From: Parafrankia irregularis
GTDB lineage: Bacteria > Actinomycetota > Actinomycetes > Frankiales > Frankiaceae
NCBI RefSeq assembly: GCF_001536285.1
Contig: NZ_FAOZ01000006.1
Span: 124,001 to 188,000, forward strand
Direction of reading: 5' to 3'
Length of the DNA: 64,000 bases
The translations under genes and the position numbers were made by a program. Shown here piece after piece: positions 10,239-21,367 of this stretch (within the stretch, counting starts at the first letter, position 1; the number at the start of each line of letters is the position of its first letter). Under the pieces are notes generated by a model, which saw only the letters and a list, made by a program, of their open reading frames with translations, ran no database searches and was not told the origin of the DNA.

Positions 10239-11297
10239 TCAGTGGTCGGCTGTCACCCACGACGTGGGCGAGACGGCGGACCGGGGCCGGGGAAGCCTCA
10301 CCGCGGCGCCCGCCCCCAACGTCTCGGGGTCGATACGACCCAGCTCGCGACGTCGCGCCGACGGCACCGCGCGCCACCGGGACGTGGTGGCGGGCTCCCG
10401 GCCTGGTTGAGCGATGCCGACGGCGAGGCCGGCGAGGATCCGCATGGCGCGACGCGCGTCGTGCGTCCGGCCGGCGGCGAGCTTGCGCAGGGCGAGCACG
10501 ACAAGCTGCCCGACGTGCACCGCCAGCCAGCCGCGCCCCAGCGTCGCACGGTGCCGACGGGCGTAGATTGCGGCGGAACGGCCCAGTTCGGCATACAACA
10601 AACCGGCCCGGCCGACGGTCCCGCCGCCCACATGGGCCACCTGGCATCGGTCGTCGGCCCAGCCGACCCTGCCCCCCGCCGCGTGCAGCCGGGCGAACAG
10701 ATCCGTCTCCTCGTAGTACATCCAGTAGGACGGATCAAATCCTCCCAGCCGCAGGAAGGCACTGGTTCGGATCGCGAAGAACGCACCCACCGGGTAGCGG
10801 AGATCGGGCCAGCGGGCCACTGCCGCGGCCTCGCCCCGCACCGCGACGTACGCGTTCGTGCGGGTGTTCGGCAGGACTGCCGTCCCCCGGCCGGGGCCCC
10901 CGTTCTCGGCAAGCAGCGGAAATCCCAGGGCATCCGTCCCCACCGGTACCGATGCGAGCAGTTCGGGCAACTGCTCGCAGGTCCGGGCCGGAACGGTCAC
11001 ATCGCTGTTGACGACAAGAATCCACTCGGGCCGCTCGGGGGCGGGGCCGCCCGCCGGTCGGAGCGATCCGTCCACTGCCAGCGATCCCCGCACGGCGATG
11101 TTCACAGCCGTGCCATATCCGACATTCCCGTGCCCGTCGTATAGTTCGACGTCGGCCGGCAGGCCTTCGTGCTCCGTTCCGCCCCGGTTCTCCACCAGGG
11201 TTACCCGGCATCCCGCGACACCGGCCAGTGCCGACAGCAGGCAGTGCAGCTGCGGCGATCCACCATAGGAAACAACGACTGCCAGAAAGTTGTGCAT
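10239..11297 (-). CDS. Family 2 glycosyltransferase (rhamnosyltransferase-like)
   Basis: 352 residues from ATG 11297 (AAGG 6-9 bases upstream). It shows a GT-A fold: an N-terminal AVVVSYGG strand, the metal-binding VVNSDV, then VGAFFAIR, GGFDPSYWMYYEETDL with the acidic ED pair expected for the catalytic base, and a C-terminal helical region. Such enzymes add sugars, often rhamnose, to cell-surface polysaccharides; donor and acceptor cannot be read from the sequence. An upstream in-frame TTG at 11429 would add 44 residues without family similarity, so I did not use it. It converges on the MBL-fold gene. Confidence 0.85.
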   Translation of the reverse strand: MHNFLAVVVSYGGSPQLHCLLSALAGVAGCRVTLVENRGGTEHEGLPADVELYDGHGNVGYGTAVNIAVRGSLAVDGSLRPAGGPAPERPEWILVVNSDVTVPARTCEQLPELLASVPVGTDALGFPLLAENGGPGRGTAVLPNTRTNAYVAVRGEAAAVARWPDLRYPVGAFFAIRTSAFLRLGGFDPSYWMYYEETDLFARLHAAGGRVGWADDRCQVAHVGGGTVGRAGLLYAELGRSAAIYARRHRATLGRGWLAVHVGQLVVLALRKLAAGRTHDARRAMRILAGLAVGIAQPGREPATTSRWRAVPSARRRELGRIDPETLGAGAAVRLPRPRSAVSPTSWVTADH

Positions 11298-11498
11298 AGT
11301 CCGCCTTGGACGGGAGGGGACGGATTCAGGGCGCTCGGGCGATCCCTGCTGTGTCGAAACACTAACGTGAGCGTTGCCCGGGCGAGCACAGGACAATCGG
11401 CGCGTCACCCAGCCACTAATTCGTATCAATCATTTCCGGGCCTCCCGCCGGTCCGGGTGACAGCCTTGCCGACCGCCACCCGGACACACCCGGACAGG

Positions 11499-12590
11499 TC
11501 AACGGGCCTGTTCGCCGACCTGCGACGCGGCTCGCTTCGAGAGCCCGTCGGAGGCGGAGTCGGCCGCGTCCGACGAGGTCACCGCCGCGGGCCCGGATCC
11601 CGCCGCAACGCCGGCACCAGCATCGGCGCCAACAGCACCGGCACCAACAGCACCTCCGTCGGCTGCGTCGCCGTCCGCATCGGAGGGCGGGGCCGTCGCC
11701 AGCGACCAGGTGATCGAACCGGCGAGCACCACGGCGATGACCGTCAGCGACAGCCAGATCGGCATGTGCCAGACATCGGTGAGGAGCATCTTGACACCGA
11801 TGAACGCGAGAATGACGGCCAGACCGGTGGCAAGGTGGTGGAACTTCTCCATCAGGCCGGACAGCAGGAAGAAGAGCGACCGCAGACCGAGAATCGCCAG
11901 CGCGTTCGCCGTGTAGACGAGGAAGGTCTCGTTCGTGACGCCCAGCGCCGCCGGCACGGAGTCGAAGGCGAACAGGACGTCGGCCGTCTCGATGGCGACC
12001 AGGACCGCGAGCAGCGGGGTGGCGACAAGCTTTCCGGCCCTACGCAGCACGAAATGCTGGCCCTCGTAGGAATCCGTCACCGGCATCACCTTGCGCAGCA
12101 GCTTGACCGCTCTGCTCTGACCCGGGTCCATGTCCACACCGTCGTCACGCACCATCTTGAACGCGGTGAACAGGAGAAATGCACCGAAGATGTAGATGAC
12201 GAAACTGAAGTGCTCCAGCAGCGTGATGCCGGCTGCGATGAAGACGAAACGCAGCACGAGCGCGCCGAGCACACCGTAGAAAAGTACCCTGTGCTGGTAC
12301 TCACGAGGAACCTTGAAGTACGAGAAGATCAGCGCGAAGACAAACAGGTTGTCAACCGACAGGCTCTTCTCGAGCAGATACGCCGCCGTGTACTCGCCGG
12401 CGGCACCCGGCCCCTGCCACGCCCAGATGACGAAGGCGAAGGTGATTCCCAGGGACACCCATCCGACACTCCACCACGCGGCTTCACGGAAGCCGATGAC
12501 ATGTGCCTTCCGATGAGCCAGCAGGTCGATCGCCAGGAGCAGGAGCAGGCCGCCGACGAAGGCGGCCCAGGCCCAGACTGGTACGTGCAC
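11499..12590 (-). CDS. TerC/Alx-family integral membrane protein
   Basis: 363 residues with about nine hydrophobic segments. The two signature acidic motifs are present: LLEKSLSVDNLFVF near residue 72 and ETADVLFAFDSVPAALGV near 205. The family includes tellurite-resistance TerC and the Mn(II) exporter Alx; metal-ion efflux is the likely role. The last ~70 residues are an Ala/Gly/Asp-rich cytoplasmic tail outside the fold. GTG at 12590 has GGAGGA 7 bases upstream. A 9-bp dyad sits in the leader (separate entry). Confidence 0.9.
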   Translation of the reverse strand: MHVPVWAWAAFVGGLLLLLAIDLLAHRKAHVIGFREAAWWSVGWVSLGITFAFVIWAWQGPGAAGEYTAAYLLEKSLSVDNLFVFALIFSYFKVPREYQHRVLFYGVLGALVLRFVFIAAGITLLEHFSFVIYIFGAFLLFTAFKMVRDDGVDMDPGQSRAVKLLRKVMPVTDSYEGQHFVLRRAGKLVATPLLAVLVAIETADVLFAFDSVPAALGVTNETFLVYTANALAILGLRSLFFLLSGLMEKFHHLATGLAVILAFIGVKMLLTDVWHMPIWLSLTVIAVVLAGSITWSLATAPPSDADGDAADGGAVGAGAVGADAGAGVAAGSGPAAVTSSDAADSASDGLSKRAASQVGEQAR

Positions 12591-12649
12591 GGAAAATCCT
12601 CCGGAATGCTTTCTTGAGGTGCGGGTGGCTCGGGGACGTGGAGGTCATC

Positions 12650-12691
12650 GCTCTGGCCAGCCGGGCGCCATTGCCGGCAGCCGGCCAGAGC
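12650..12691 (-). promoter_or_regulatory. Dyad in the terC leader
   Basis: GCTCTGGCC (12650-12658) and GGCCAGAGC (12683-12691) form a perfect 9-bp inverted repeat with a GC-rich 24-base centre. It lies 60-101 bases before the terC start, so the transcript could fold here. TerC-family genes are often controlled by Mn-sensing leaders, but I do not recognise that motif in this sequence. Confidence 0.4.
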
Positions 12692-12865
12692 AGGTTCACC
12701 GCCGACGCGGTGCGGGACATCCACATGCGCCGGGTCGTAAGGAGCGCTGCAGGGGTGCGTCGAAGGTGCGGCAGCACTGGAGGGCTTCAAGAGTCCGAGA
12801 GCCCTTGGGGGTGTGAGCCGTTGAAGGCGTGATCCGTTGAGGGTGTGAGAGGCTTTGAGGTGGGG

Positions 12866-14092
12866 TCAGCGGCGGCGGCCGAAGCCCACAGGCGAGACCA
12901 CGCGACCGTGCAGCGGCGAGGCCTCCAGAGCCCTGGCGATCTCACCCGGCCCCACGGTTCCCACCATCTCCTGCCCGCCGTCGGCACCGGATTCCACGAC
13001 CACGATCACGCCCGCGGCGGGGCGTTGCGCCAGCCGCGAGGTGACGCTGGCCAGCGGCTCGTCCGGCCGGGCGACCGCGACCCGGTCCAGCGGGATCGCC
13101 ACCCGGGTTACCCGGGCCAGGCCACGATCATCCGCGGGAACGGCGGCCAGATCCCGCAGCAGTACCACTCCCAGCAGCGGACCCGCGAAGTCGCGCACCG
13201 CGAACACCGAACCGCCGGAGGGGATCACCGTCTCCTCCAGGGCACTGCCCACCGTCTTCCAGGCCTGAAGTGAAGGCGGCGCGGGCACCATCACATCCCG
13301 CACGAACACGCCGCTCAGCGCGGTCGTCGCCTTCTGCTGCGCCTGCGCGACCCGTGAGCTGCCGAGCGCCAGCCAGCCGAGCAGGACCGCCCACAGGCCG
13401 ACCAGCCCGATCAGCAGGACAGCCACGACACCGAGAGCGATCAGCGTCCACCCGGTGATGACGCCGGCGCGGGCCACCGCCGCCGCGGCGGCGGCCTTGT
13501 CACCGGTACGGCGAACGACGCGGGCCGCGAGGATGCGGCCTCCCGCGCTGCGCGGCGCGGGCAGCAGATCGACCACGGTGATCAGCAGTGCGAACGTTCC
13601 GACCCACAAGGCGACCTCGCCGAGCAGCTTCAGCGTGCCGGCGGGCGCGAGCGCCCCGGCTGCGACCAGGACGACTCCGACCAGCGCGGTGACGGTCAGG
13701 CCGGCCCGGGCAATGGCGGCGTCGGCGGCAGGGTCGTCGGTACCGGGCGTGAGTGGCTCGGAGGTACCGGGGCCGTTCGAGACCCCACTCCGTTGTGCCG
13801 GAGCGAGCACGAGACGGCTGCCGAAGGCACCGAGCGTGATGCCGACCACCTTGATCCCCGCACGGCGCGCGGCTGCGGCACGAGCGAGGTCGGCCGCCAG
13901 CAGCAGCACGACCAGCAGGCCCGCTCCGATCACGCCACCGCTGAAGTACGCGAATCCCGGCCGGTCCGGCGCGGTTGCCGGGAGGGTGAACGCGGCCAGC
14001 ACGACCGTCACGATCGTTACGGACACGAATAGACCCGGGCGCACCGCGATGGGGGTATGCGCGGTGTCACGTGGGCCGGTCTTCGCGAACAT
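12866..14092 (-). CDS. Site-2-protease-like CBS protein lacking catalytic residues
   Basis: 408 residues: membrane helices over the first ~230 residues and a pair of CBS-like segments at about 270-400. The layout matches actinobacterial M50/S2P-CBS proteins (Rv2625c type), but the zinc site is gone. Where active homologues have HELGH ahead of ALVARRxGI, this protein has AADLARAAAARRAGI, replacing His, Glu and His by Ala, Asp and Arg. Where they have NLLP...LDGGR, it has DLLPAPRSAGGR. A binding or scaffold role sensing a ligand through CBS domains is more likely than proteolysis. ATG 14092 follows an AAAGGGAAAGGA stretch; GTG 14128 would add 12 residues. Confidence 0.75.
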   Translation of the reverse strand: MFAKTGPRDTAHTPIAVRPGLFVSVTIVTVVLAAFTLPATAPDRPGFAYFSGGVIGAGLLVVLLLAADLARAAAARRAGIKVVGITLGAFGSRLVLAPAQRSGVSNGPGTSEPLTPGTDDPAADAAIARAGLTVTALVGVVLVAAGALAPAGTLKLLGEVALWVGTFALLITVVDLLPAPRSAGGRILAARVVRRTGDKAAAAAAVARAGVITGWTLIALGVVAVLLIGLVGLWAVLLGWLALGSSRVAQAQQKATTALSGVFVRDVMVPAPPSLQAWKTVGSALEETVIPSGGSVFAVRDFAGPLLGVVLLRDLAAVPADDRGLARVTRVAIPLDRVAVARPDEPLASVTSRLAQRPAAGVIVVVESGADGGQEMVGTVGPGEIARALEASPLHGRVVSPVGFGRRR

Positions 14093-14428
14093 GTCGCGGT
14101 CTGATCCTTTCCCTTTCACTTCTGTCACTTCCGTCCGGGCTGCTTACGCCTGCGAGGAGTCGGGCCGGGTGGCCTCCGGTCGAGCCGGTGGATGCCACCT
14201 GCCTGCGCCCGAGGAGCCGAGCAGCGGCACTGGTACCTCTGGCCCGCACAGCACCTGGCCCGCGCACCGCCGCGCCGAGGCCTCGCCGCGGCTCGTCCAA
14301 TGCCCGTCACCAGGCTCAACGCTCAGCCTGCCCTTCGACGTCCCGGCAGACACCGTCCGGACTCCGCGACTTTGTCTACGATTTCCTTGCCGACACTCGG
14401 CAGCCCGACGGGGGGAGACACGAGAGCT
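14093..14428. other. Intergenic region between divergent genes
   Basis: 336 bases between the S2P-like gene (minus) and the PucR-type regulator (plus). No RNA gene, repeat or convincing promoter was found. An open frame continues upstream of 14429 on the plus strand, but its residues show no family resemblance. Confidence 0.45.
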
Positions 14429-16255
14429 GTGGCAGACACCGACCAACGCCCTGGGTGGCCCATCGAGCACGAAGTGCAGGTCACGGGGCTGCCTGGCACG
14501 AGCCTCACCCGGCTGCCCCGGGCTGCCGTACTGGCTGCCGCCGATGCCCGCCTGCACGCCGGGCTGCTGGGCAACTACCTCGACGTTCTCGCCTCCACCG
14601 CGGACAGCGGGCGGAGGCTGACCCGGGCCGAGCTCGACACGTTCCGGGCCCTCGGCCAGGCCGCCGCCGAGTCCGGAGCCTCGCTGCCCGCGCTCGTCGA
14701 CCTCTACCTGTCGGCGACCTGGCGGGTCTGGCCGTCGCTGCCCACAGTCCGGCAGGCCGATCGCCTGGCCCGGTTTTCGGCGCACGGCCCGCAGCCGCGC
14801 GACGCGGCCGGCCGGCCCGCCGAGGCAACCGGAGGGTCCGACGAGGCAACCGGAAAGCCCACTGGCACAGGGCCTGCTGTCGGCGCCGTCTCACGTACCC
14901 GCGCGGCGGCCTCCGCCGTCCTGCGTGCCAGCGACGACGTGGTCGCGGCGGTGTGCGACGGCTATGAGCGCGCTCGGACGGCCCGCGCACGCTCGGAGGA
15001 GGCGCTGCGCCGCGAGCTGGTCGACGACCTGCTCACCGGCACCTCGGAGGTGGGGCTGCTGCTGGAGCGAGCCGCGGCGTTCGGGTTCCGGCTGGAGGCT
15101 CCCCATGTCCTGCTCGTGTCTGCCGGGAGCCGGCGTTTCCTGGACGGCCGCGCCGTGGTCCGCGAGATCGAGGAGACGCTGCGCCGGCAGTGCCCGACGG
15201 AGCCGCTGGTCGCGACGAAGGACGGCCTGCTCGTCTGCGTCGTTCCGCAGGAGTCCGAGCTGACCCTCCCGGTGGCACTGAGCTCGGCCGGCCTCCATGC
15301 GGACGCCGCCGGCACCGGCACCGGGATCGACGCCGATGACGGCTCTGGCACTGCCACCAGAGCTGAAGCCGGAAGCGACAGTGCCGACCAGGGCGACGCG
15401 CACCGCCAGGAACACGGGCACGAGCACGGCGGGATCCACGGTGACGGCCGCTCGGTCGGACCCGGTGGCGCCGGGCCCGGTGGCGCCGGCTCCGAAGGCG
15501 GCGTGGTCCGATCGGGCCAGGTCGTCGCCGCCCCGCCCCCCGGGCGCGGCCCCGCCGTCCACACCCGCGCGGACGGTGGTTCCGGCCACCCTCGGATCGA
15601 CCGTCCGACCGCCGCCGACCGGACGTCCCCGCGGACCACCGCGCCCCGCGGTCGGCGGCGGCTGGACCCGCCGGCAGCCGGGGATGTCGGCTTCGTCCCG
15701 ATGCCCGGCGTCGCGCCGGCCGAGGCCGCCCCGGCCGCCGCGATCCGGGCGATCACCCGGCGGCTGGCGGTCGAGCCGGAACTGGTCTGGCGGCTCGGGG
15801 TGAGCCGGGCCCGCAGCGGCGTGGCCGGGGTTCGGATCAGCTTCGAGGAGGCGCGCAACGCCGTCGAGCTCGCCGGGCGGATGCGGTTGGACGGCCAGGT
15901 CGTGCACACCGACGACCTGCTGATCTACAAGGTGCTCCTGCGGGACCGGGAACCGCTCGAGGAGCTCGTCGACACGGTGCTGAGCCCGCTGCGGTCGGCG
16001 CGGGGCGGGGCGGCACCGCTGATCGAGACCCTCGACGCCTATTTCGCGACCGGCGGGGTGGCGCTCGCGGCCGCCCGGCGGCTGCATCTGTCCGTCCGGG
16101 CGCTCACCTACCGGCTGGACCGCATCCACGCGCTGACGAAGCACGACCCGACCTCACCGACCGACCGCTACGTGCTGCAGACCGCGGTGATCGGCGCGCG
16201 CCTGATCGACTGGGAGGGCGCGTTCCGGCGGCAGTCGGGTGATCCGGGCAGCTGA
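14429..16255 (+). CDS. PucR/CdaR-type transcriptional regulator
   Basis: About 608 residues. The C-terminal ~70 residues are a PucR-type helix-turn-helix: [20 protein letters not shown] followed by [15 protein letters not shown]. Before it lies the GGDEF-like central region of this family ([13 protein letters not shown], then [11 protein letters not shown]). The N-terminal half ([30 protein letters not shown]-like) is the usual sensory part. A low-complexity Gly/His/Asp/Pro-rich insertion of about 130 residues at bases 15290-15690 splits the fold. GTG 14429 is chosen because upstream residues are unconserved and GGGGAG precedes it. Regulated genes are unknown; the upstream divergent S2P-like gene is one candidate. 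Confidence 0.75.
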   Translation: MADTDQRPGWPIEHEVQVTGLPGTSLTRLPRAAVLAAADARLHAGLLGNYLDVLASTADSGRRLTRAELDTFRALGQAAAESGASLPALVDLYLSATWRVWPSLPTVRQADRLARFSAHGPQPRDAAGRPAEATGGSDEATGKPTGTGPAVGAVSRTRAAASAVLRASDDVVAAVCDGYERARTARARSEEALRRELVDDLLTGTSEVGLLLERAAAFGFRLEAPHVLLVSAGSRRFLDGRAVVREIEETLRRQCPTEPLVATKDGLLVCVVPQESELTLPVALSSAGLHADAAGTGTGIDADDGSGTATRAEAGSDSADQGDAHRQEHGHEHGGIHGDGRSVGPGGAGPGGAGSEGGVVRSGQVVAAPPPGRGPAVHTRADGGSGHPRIDRPTAADRTSPRTTAPRGRRRLDPPAAGDVGFVPMPGVAPAEAAPAAAIRAITRRLAVEPELVWRLGVSRARSGVAGVRISFEEARNAVELAGRMRLDGQVVHTDDLLIYKVLLRDREPLEELVDTVLSPLRSARGGAAPLIETLDAYFATGGVALAAARRLHLSVRALTYRLDRIHALTKHDPTSPTDRYVLQTAVIGARLIDWEGAFRRQSGDPGS

Positions 16256-16368
16256 TCGAGCCGGGCGACCGGCCGGGCGGTGGGGTCGGGCGGCCGGAAC
16301 GGCCTGATCGAGGCGGGCCCGGCGACGCGGTCGGGAAACTGTCGGTGGCGTGTGGTGTTCTGGGAATC

Positions 16369-18495
<2,127 letters not shown>

Positions 18496-18547
18496 GCCGC
18501 TGGCGAGTAGACCGGCGTCTCGTGGACCGGCGCGCAGTCGGCTCGGC

Positions 18548-19171
18548 CTACGCGGGGCCGGCTGCGCCGGCGGGGGTGGCGTCGCGGCGCCGGAGCAGCT
18601 CCTGCCAGACCTCCCGCACCCGCGCGCCCAGGTCGTCGATCGACCCGCTGTTGTCGATGAGGATGTCGGCGACGGCGCGTCGCTGCTCGTCGGTGGCCTG
18701 GGCCGCCATCCTGGCCTCGGCCTGGTCACGCGGAAGGCCGCGTCGGGCCAGTCGCTCCAGGCGGAGCTCCCGAGGCGCCTCGACCACGAGGACAAGGTCG
18801 TAGCCTCCATGCGAGCCACCCTCGACGAGCAGCGGCACATCATGGATCACGATCGCGTCCGCCGGGGCCGCGGCGATCCGCCGCTCCATCGTCGCCCGGA
18901 TCAGGGGATGGGTGATCGATTCCAGCCGCCGACGGCTCGCCTCGTCCGCGAACACCACCTGGCCCAGAGCCGCCCGGTCCAGCGCGCCGTCCGGCCCCAG
19001 CATGGCCGGGCCGAAGGCGGCGACGACCGCGGCCAGGCCCTCGCTGCCGGGCTCGACGACCTCCCGAGCGATGCGATCCGCGTCCACCAGGTAGGCGCCG
19101 TGGCCCACCAGGAGCTCCGACACGGCGCTCTTGCCCGACCCGATACCGCCCGTAAGGCCCACCATCAGCAC
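18548..19171 (-). CDS. coaE: Dephospho-CoA kinase (CoaE)
   Basis: 207 residues, standard length. It phosphorylates dephospho-CoA in the last step of coenzyme A synthesis. Shown by the P-loop GLTGGIGSGKS at the N-terminus, VDADRIAREVVEPG, ITHPLIRATMERR, VIHDVPLLVE and RRGLPRDQAEAR. GTG 19171 gives a start of the form V-L-x-V-G-L-T-G-G, as in actinobacterial homologues; ATG 19165 is the alternative. It converges on uvrB with about 50 bases between, the common actinobacterial arrangement. Confidence 0.95.
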   Translation of the reverse strand: MLMVGLTGGIGSGKSAVSELLVGHGAYLVDADRIAREVVEPGSEGLAAVVAAFGPAMLGPDGALDRAALGQVVFADEASRRRLESITHPLIRATMERRIAAAPADAIVIHDVPLLVEGGSHGGYDLVLVVEAPRELRLERLARRGLPRDQAEARMAAQATDEQRRAVADILIDNSGSIDDLGARVREVWQELLRRRDATPAGAAGPA

Positions 19172-19289
19172 GTAGGTGAGTGTGCCAGGCGGCGCACGGC
19201 GGCGGCGGTCCTGCAGGTCAGCCGAAGGCGGCGAGGACCACCAGAGGTGCGGACCGGAACAGGCCCGGACACCGGGTAAGACTGGACGA

Positions 19290-20141
19290 GTGGAGCCGCA
19301 CCCGACCGGCACGACACCGGACGACCTGACCAGCCGGCACGGCGTCACCAACCAGCGGCATGGCGCCACCGACTCGCACGGCGCCACCGACTCGCACGGC
19401 GCCACGGACCCGCACGGCGCCACGGACCCGCACGGCGTCACCGGCCACAACAGCCGCACCGGTCGGGACGGCGCCGCCGGCCGGCGCGGTCGGGTGCCTG
19501 CCCGGCTCCTCACCCGGCTTTGGCCGACGCTGCTGACCGGCGCGCTGCTGGGCGCCGGCGGGCTTGGCCTCGCGTTCCTGCCCACGTTGGCGAGCTCCGC
19601 CCCACTGCTGCTCATCGCGATGCGGCCGACGGTGTCGGTCCTGCTCCTCGTCGGCGGTCAGGTCGCGTTCGTCCCCGCGCTGCTGGTCGCGACGGTGTTC
19701 CGGGCCTCGCTGGACGTCGGGTACTTCGGCCTCGCCCGCCACAACGTGCAGTCGTTGTTGTTGCGCCGGGTCGGCACCAGTCGGCTGGTGGCCGCGCTCT
19801 CACGGCACGGGGCGCAGCGCGGCCTGCTGTGGTTCTGCCTCGTGAACACCAACCTCGCCGTCGACGCGGCGCTGGGCGCCGGGTCCGTGCCACTACGTCG
19901 CTTCCTGCGGTTCGTCGTCCCCGGGTCGGCCATCTCGGCCGCGCTCTACCTGTCAGCCGGCAGCGCGCTCGCGCCCTGGACGCAGGACCTCGTCCGCTGG
20001 TTGGACGACCATGCCGGGATGCTGATCCTCGGCGGGATCGCGGTGGCGACGGTCCACACCCTGGTACTACTGATCAACCGACGACTCCACAAGGGCGGCA
20101 CAAAAGGACACAACGATCAGTCTGGACATCAACCCGCGTAG
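19290..20141 (+). CDS. Multi-pass membrane protein, DedA-like
   Basis: About 283 residues. A soluble N-terminal ~70 residues contains a His-Gly-Ala-Thr-Asp repeat, followed by five or six hydrophobic segments from about residue 75. Features such as AMRPTVSVLLLVGGQVAFVP, VGYFGLARHN and SVPLRRFLRFVVPGSAIS recall the DedA/VTT membrane family (lipid carrier flipping, envelope maintenance), but the similarity is weak. GTG 19290 is a provisional start; a TAAGAC hexamer lies 7 bases before it. It diverges from coaE. Confidence 0.55.
   Translation: MEPHPTGTTPDDLTSRHGVTNQRHGATDSHGATDSHGATDPHGATDPHGVTGHNSRTGRDGAAGRRGRVPARLLTRLWPTLLTGALLGAGGLGLAFLPTLASSAPLLLIAMRPTVSVLLLVGGQVAFVPALLVATVFRASLDVGYFGLARHNVQSLLLRRVGTSRLVAALSRHGAQRGLLWFCLVNTNLAVDAALGAGSVPLRRFLRFVVPGSAISAALYLSAGSALAPWTQDLVRWLDDHAGMLILGGIAVATVHTLVLLINRRLHKGGTKGHNDQSGHQPA
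19359..19430. repeat. 18-base tandem repeat in the DedA-like gene
   Basis: Four exact-length units of the form CACGGCGCCACCGACTCG (first copy CATGGC...; third and fourth ...ACGGACCCG) and a partial fifth. Each codes His-Gly-Ala-Thr-Asp-Ser/Pro. Unit length is a multiple of three, so copy-number change keeps the frame. Confidence 0.85.
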
Positions 20142-20248
20142 CGACAAAGGTCGACTGCGACGGGTCATTCCATCCCGAACGACCCGGCGAGCACTGCCCA
20201 CTGCGACGGCATCCTCCGATGGAGCGTCGCCTGATGAGGAGTCTCCCG

Positions 20249-21322
20249 ATGAGCGTTCATCGTCGTTGCGCACCCTGTGCCGTGCCGCCGCACGTGTTGG
20301 AGCGCATCGCACGTAACGGAAACGACGAGCAGCGGTCCTGGGCCCTTTCCACCATGGCCCAGGACGCGTCCCATCGCACCGTGCGAGTGCACAACGCCTT
20401 CCTGCGCGCGGCGCAGCGCACGGCGGCACCGCCTCGCCTCACCCCGACCAGCGGCCCTACCAGCGGCCCGCGCCGCACCGTCGGCGACGCGAAGGAAGCC
20501 GAGGAGCTGCCCGGTGTGACGGTGCGCGCCGAGGGTGACAACCCGGTCGACGACACCGCCGTGAACGAGGCGTATGACGGGCTCGGTGCCACGTTCGAGT
20601 TCTTCCGAGCCACCTATGGCCGGGATTCCATCGACGACGACGGTATGGCCCTGCTCGCGACGGTCCACTACGGCAGCCATTACGACAATGCCTTCTGGAA
20701 TGGCCGCCAGATGGTGTTCGGTGACGGCGACGGCGAGCTGTTCAATCGTTTCACCGTCTCGCTGGACATCATCGGCCACGAGCTCGCCCACGGCGTCACC
20801 GAGGACGAGGCCCAGCTCATGTACCTGAACCAGTCGGGTGCGCTCAACGAGTCGATGAGCGACGTTTTCGGCTCCCTGGTGCGGCAGTTCCAGCGGGGCG
20901 AGACCGCCGAGCAGGCCGACTGGCTCATCGGCGCGAGCCTGCTCACCGATGCCGTGCAGGGCGTGGCGCTGCGCTCCCTGAAGGAGCCCGGAACGGCGTA
21001 TGACGACCCTGTGCTCGGCGACGACATCCAGCCGGCGCATATGGACGACTACGTGCGCACCAATGCTGACAACGGCGGGGTGCACATCAACTCTGGAATC
21101 CCGAACAAGGCCTTCTACAACGTGGCGATCGCGCTCGGCGGCCACGCGTGGGAGCGCGCGGGTCAGATCTGGTACGAGGCGTTGCGCTCCCCCCAGCTCC
21201 GCCCGAACGCCACGTTCCGCTCGTTCGCCACCGTGACGACGAGGCAGGCGCAGGTCCTGTTCGGCGCGGACGAGACGAAGAGCGTCCGGGAGGCCTGGGC
21301 TGCCGTGGGCATCTCGGTCTGA
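20249..21322 (+). CDS. Protealysin-like M4 metallopeptidase
   Basis: 357 residues. The thermolysin-fold zinc site is complete: GHELAHGVTE (HExxH) near residue 178, then the downstream Glu in GALNESMSD, and the acid-base His region NADNGGVHINSGIPN. The N-terminus has no signal peptide and instead shows a short Cys-rich segment with CAVPPHVLERIA. This resembles the PPL-type propeptide of protealysin-like proteases, which stay in the cytoplasm or are secreted without a Sec signal. ATG 20249 has GAGGAG 7 bases upstream and is preferred over ATGs at 20219 and 20234. Family members can cleave actin-like proteins; the substrate here is unknown. Confidence 0.9.
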   Translation: MSVHRRCAPCAVPPHVLERIARNGNDEQRSWALSTMAQDASHRTVRVHNAFLRAAQRTAAPPRLTPTSGPTSGPRRTVGDAKEAEELPGVTVRAEGDNPVDDTAVNEAYDGLGATFEFFRATYGRDSIDDDGMALLATVHYGSHYDNAFWNGRQMVFGDGDGELFNRFTVSLDIIGHELAHGVTEDEAQLMYLNQSGALNESMSDVFGSLVRQFQRGETAEQADWLIGASLLTDAVQGVALRSLKEPGTAYDDPVLGDDIQPAHMDDYVRTNADNGGVHINSGIPNKAFYNVAIALGGHAWERAGQIWYEALRSPQLRPNATFRSFATVTTRQAQVLFGADETKSVREAWAAVGISV

Positions 21323-21367
21323 ACTGTCCTACGCGGGCGGTCCTCCACCGGCCTTCGCGGGTGTCGG

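Noticed and set aside
12591-12850. yybP-ykoY manganese riboswitch before terC
   Set aside because: The conserved internal-loop sequences of that riboswitch are not recognisable; only a simple dyad is seen.
19520-21322. Single 600-residue protein covering the membrane-protein and M4 regions
   Set aside because: The first ~240 residues are the wrong frame of the DedA-like gene. A good ribosome site and ATG at 20249 start the protease.
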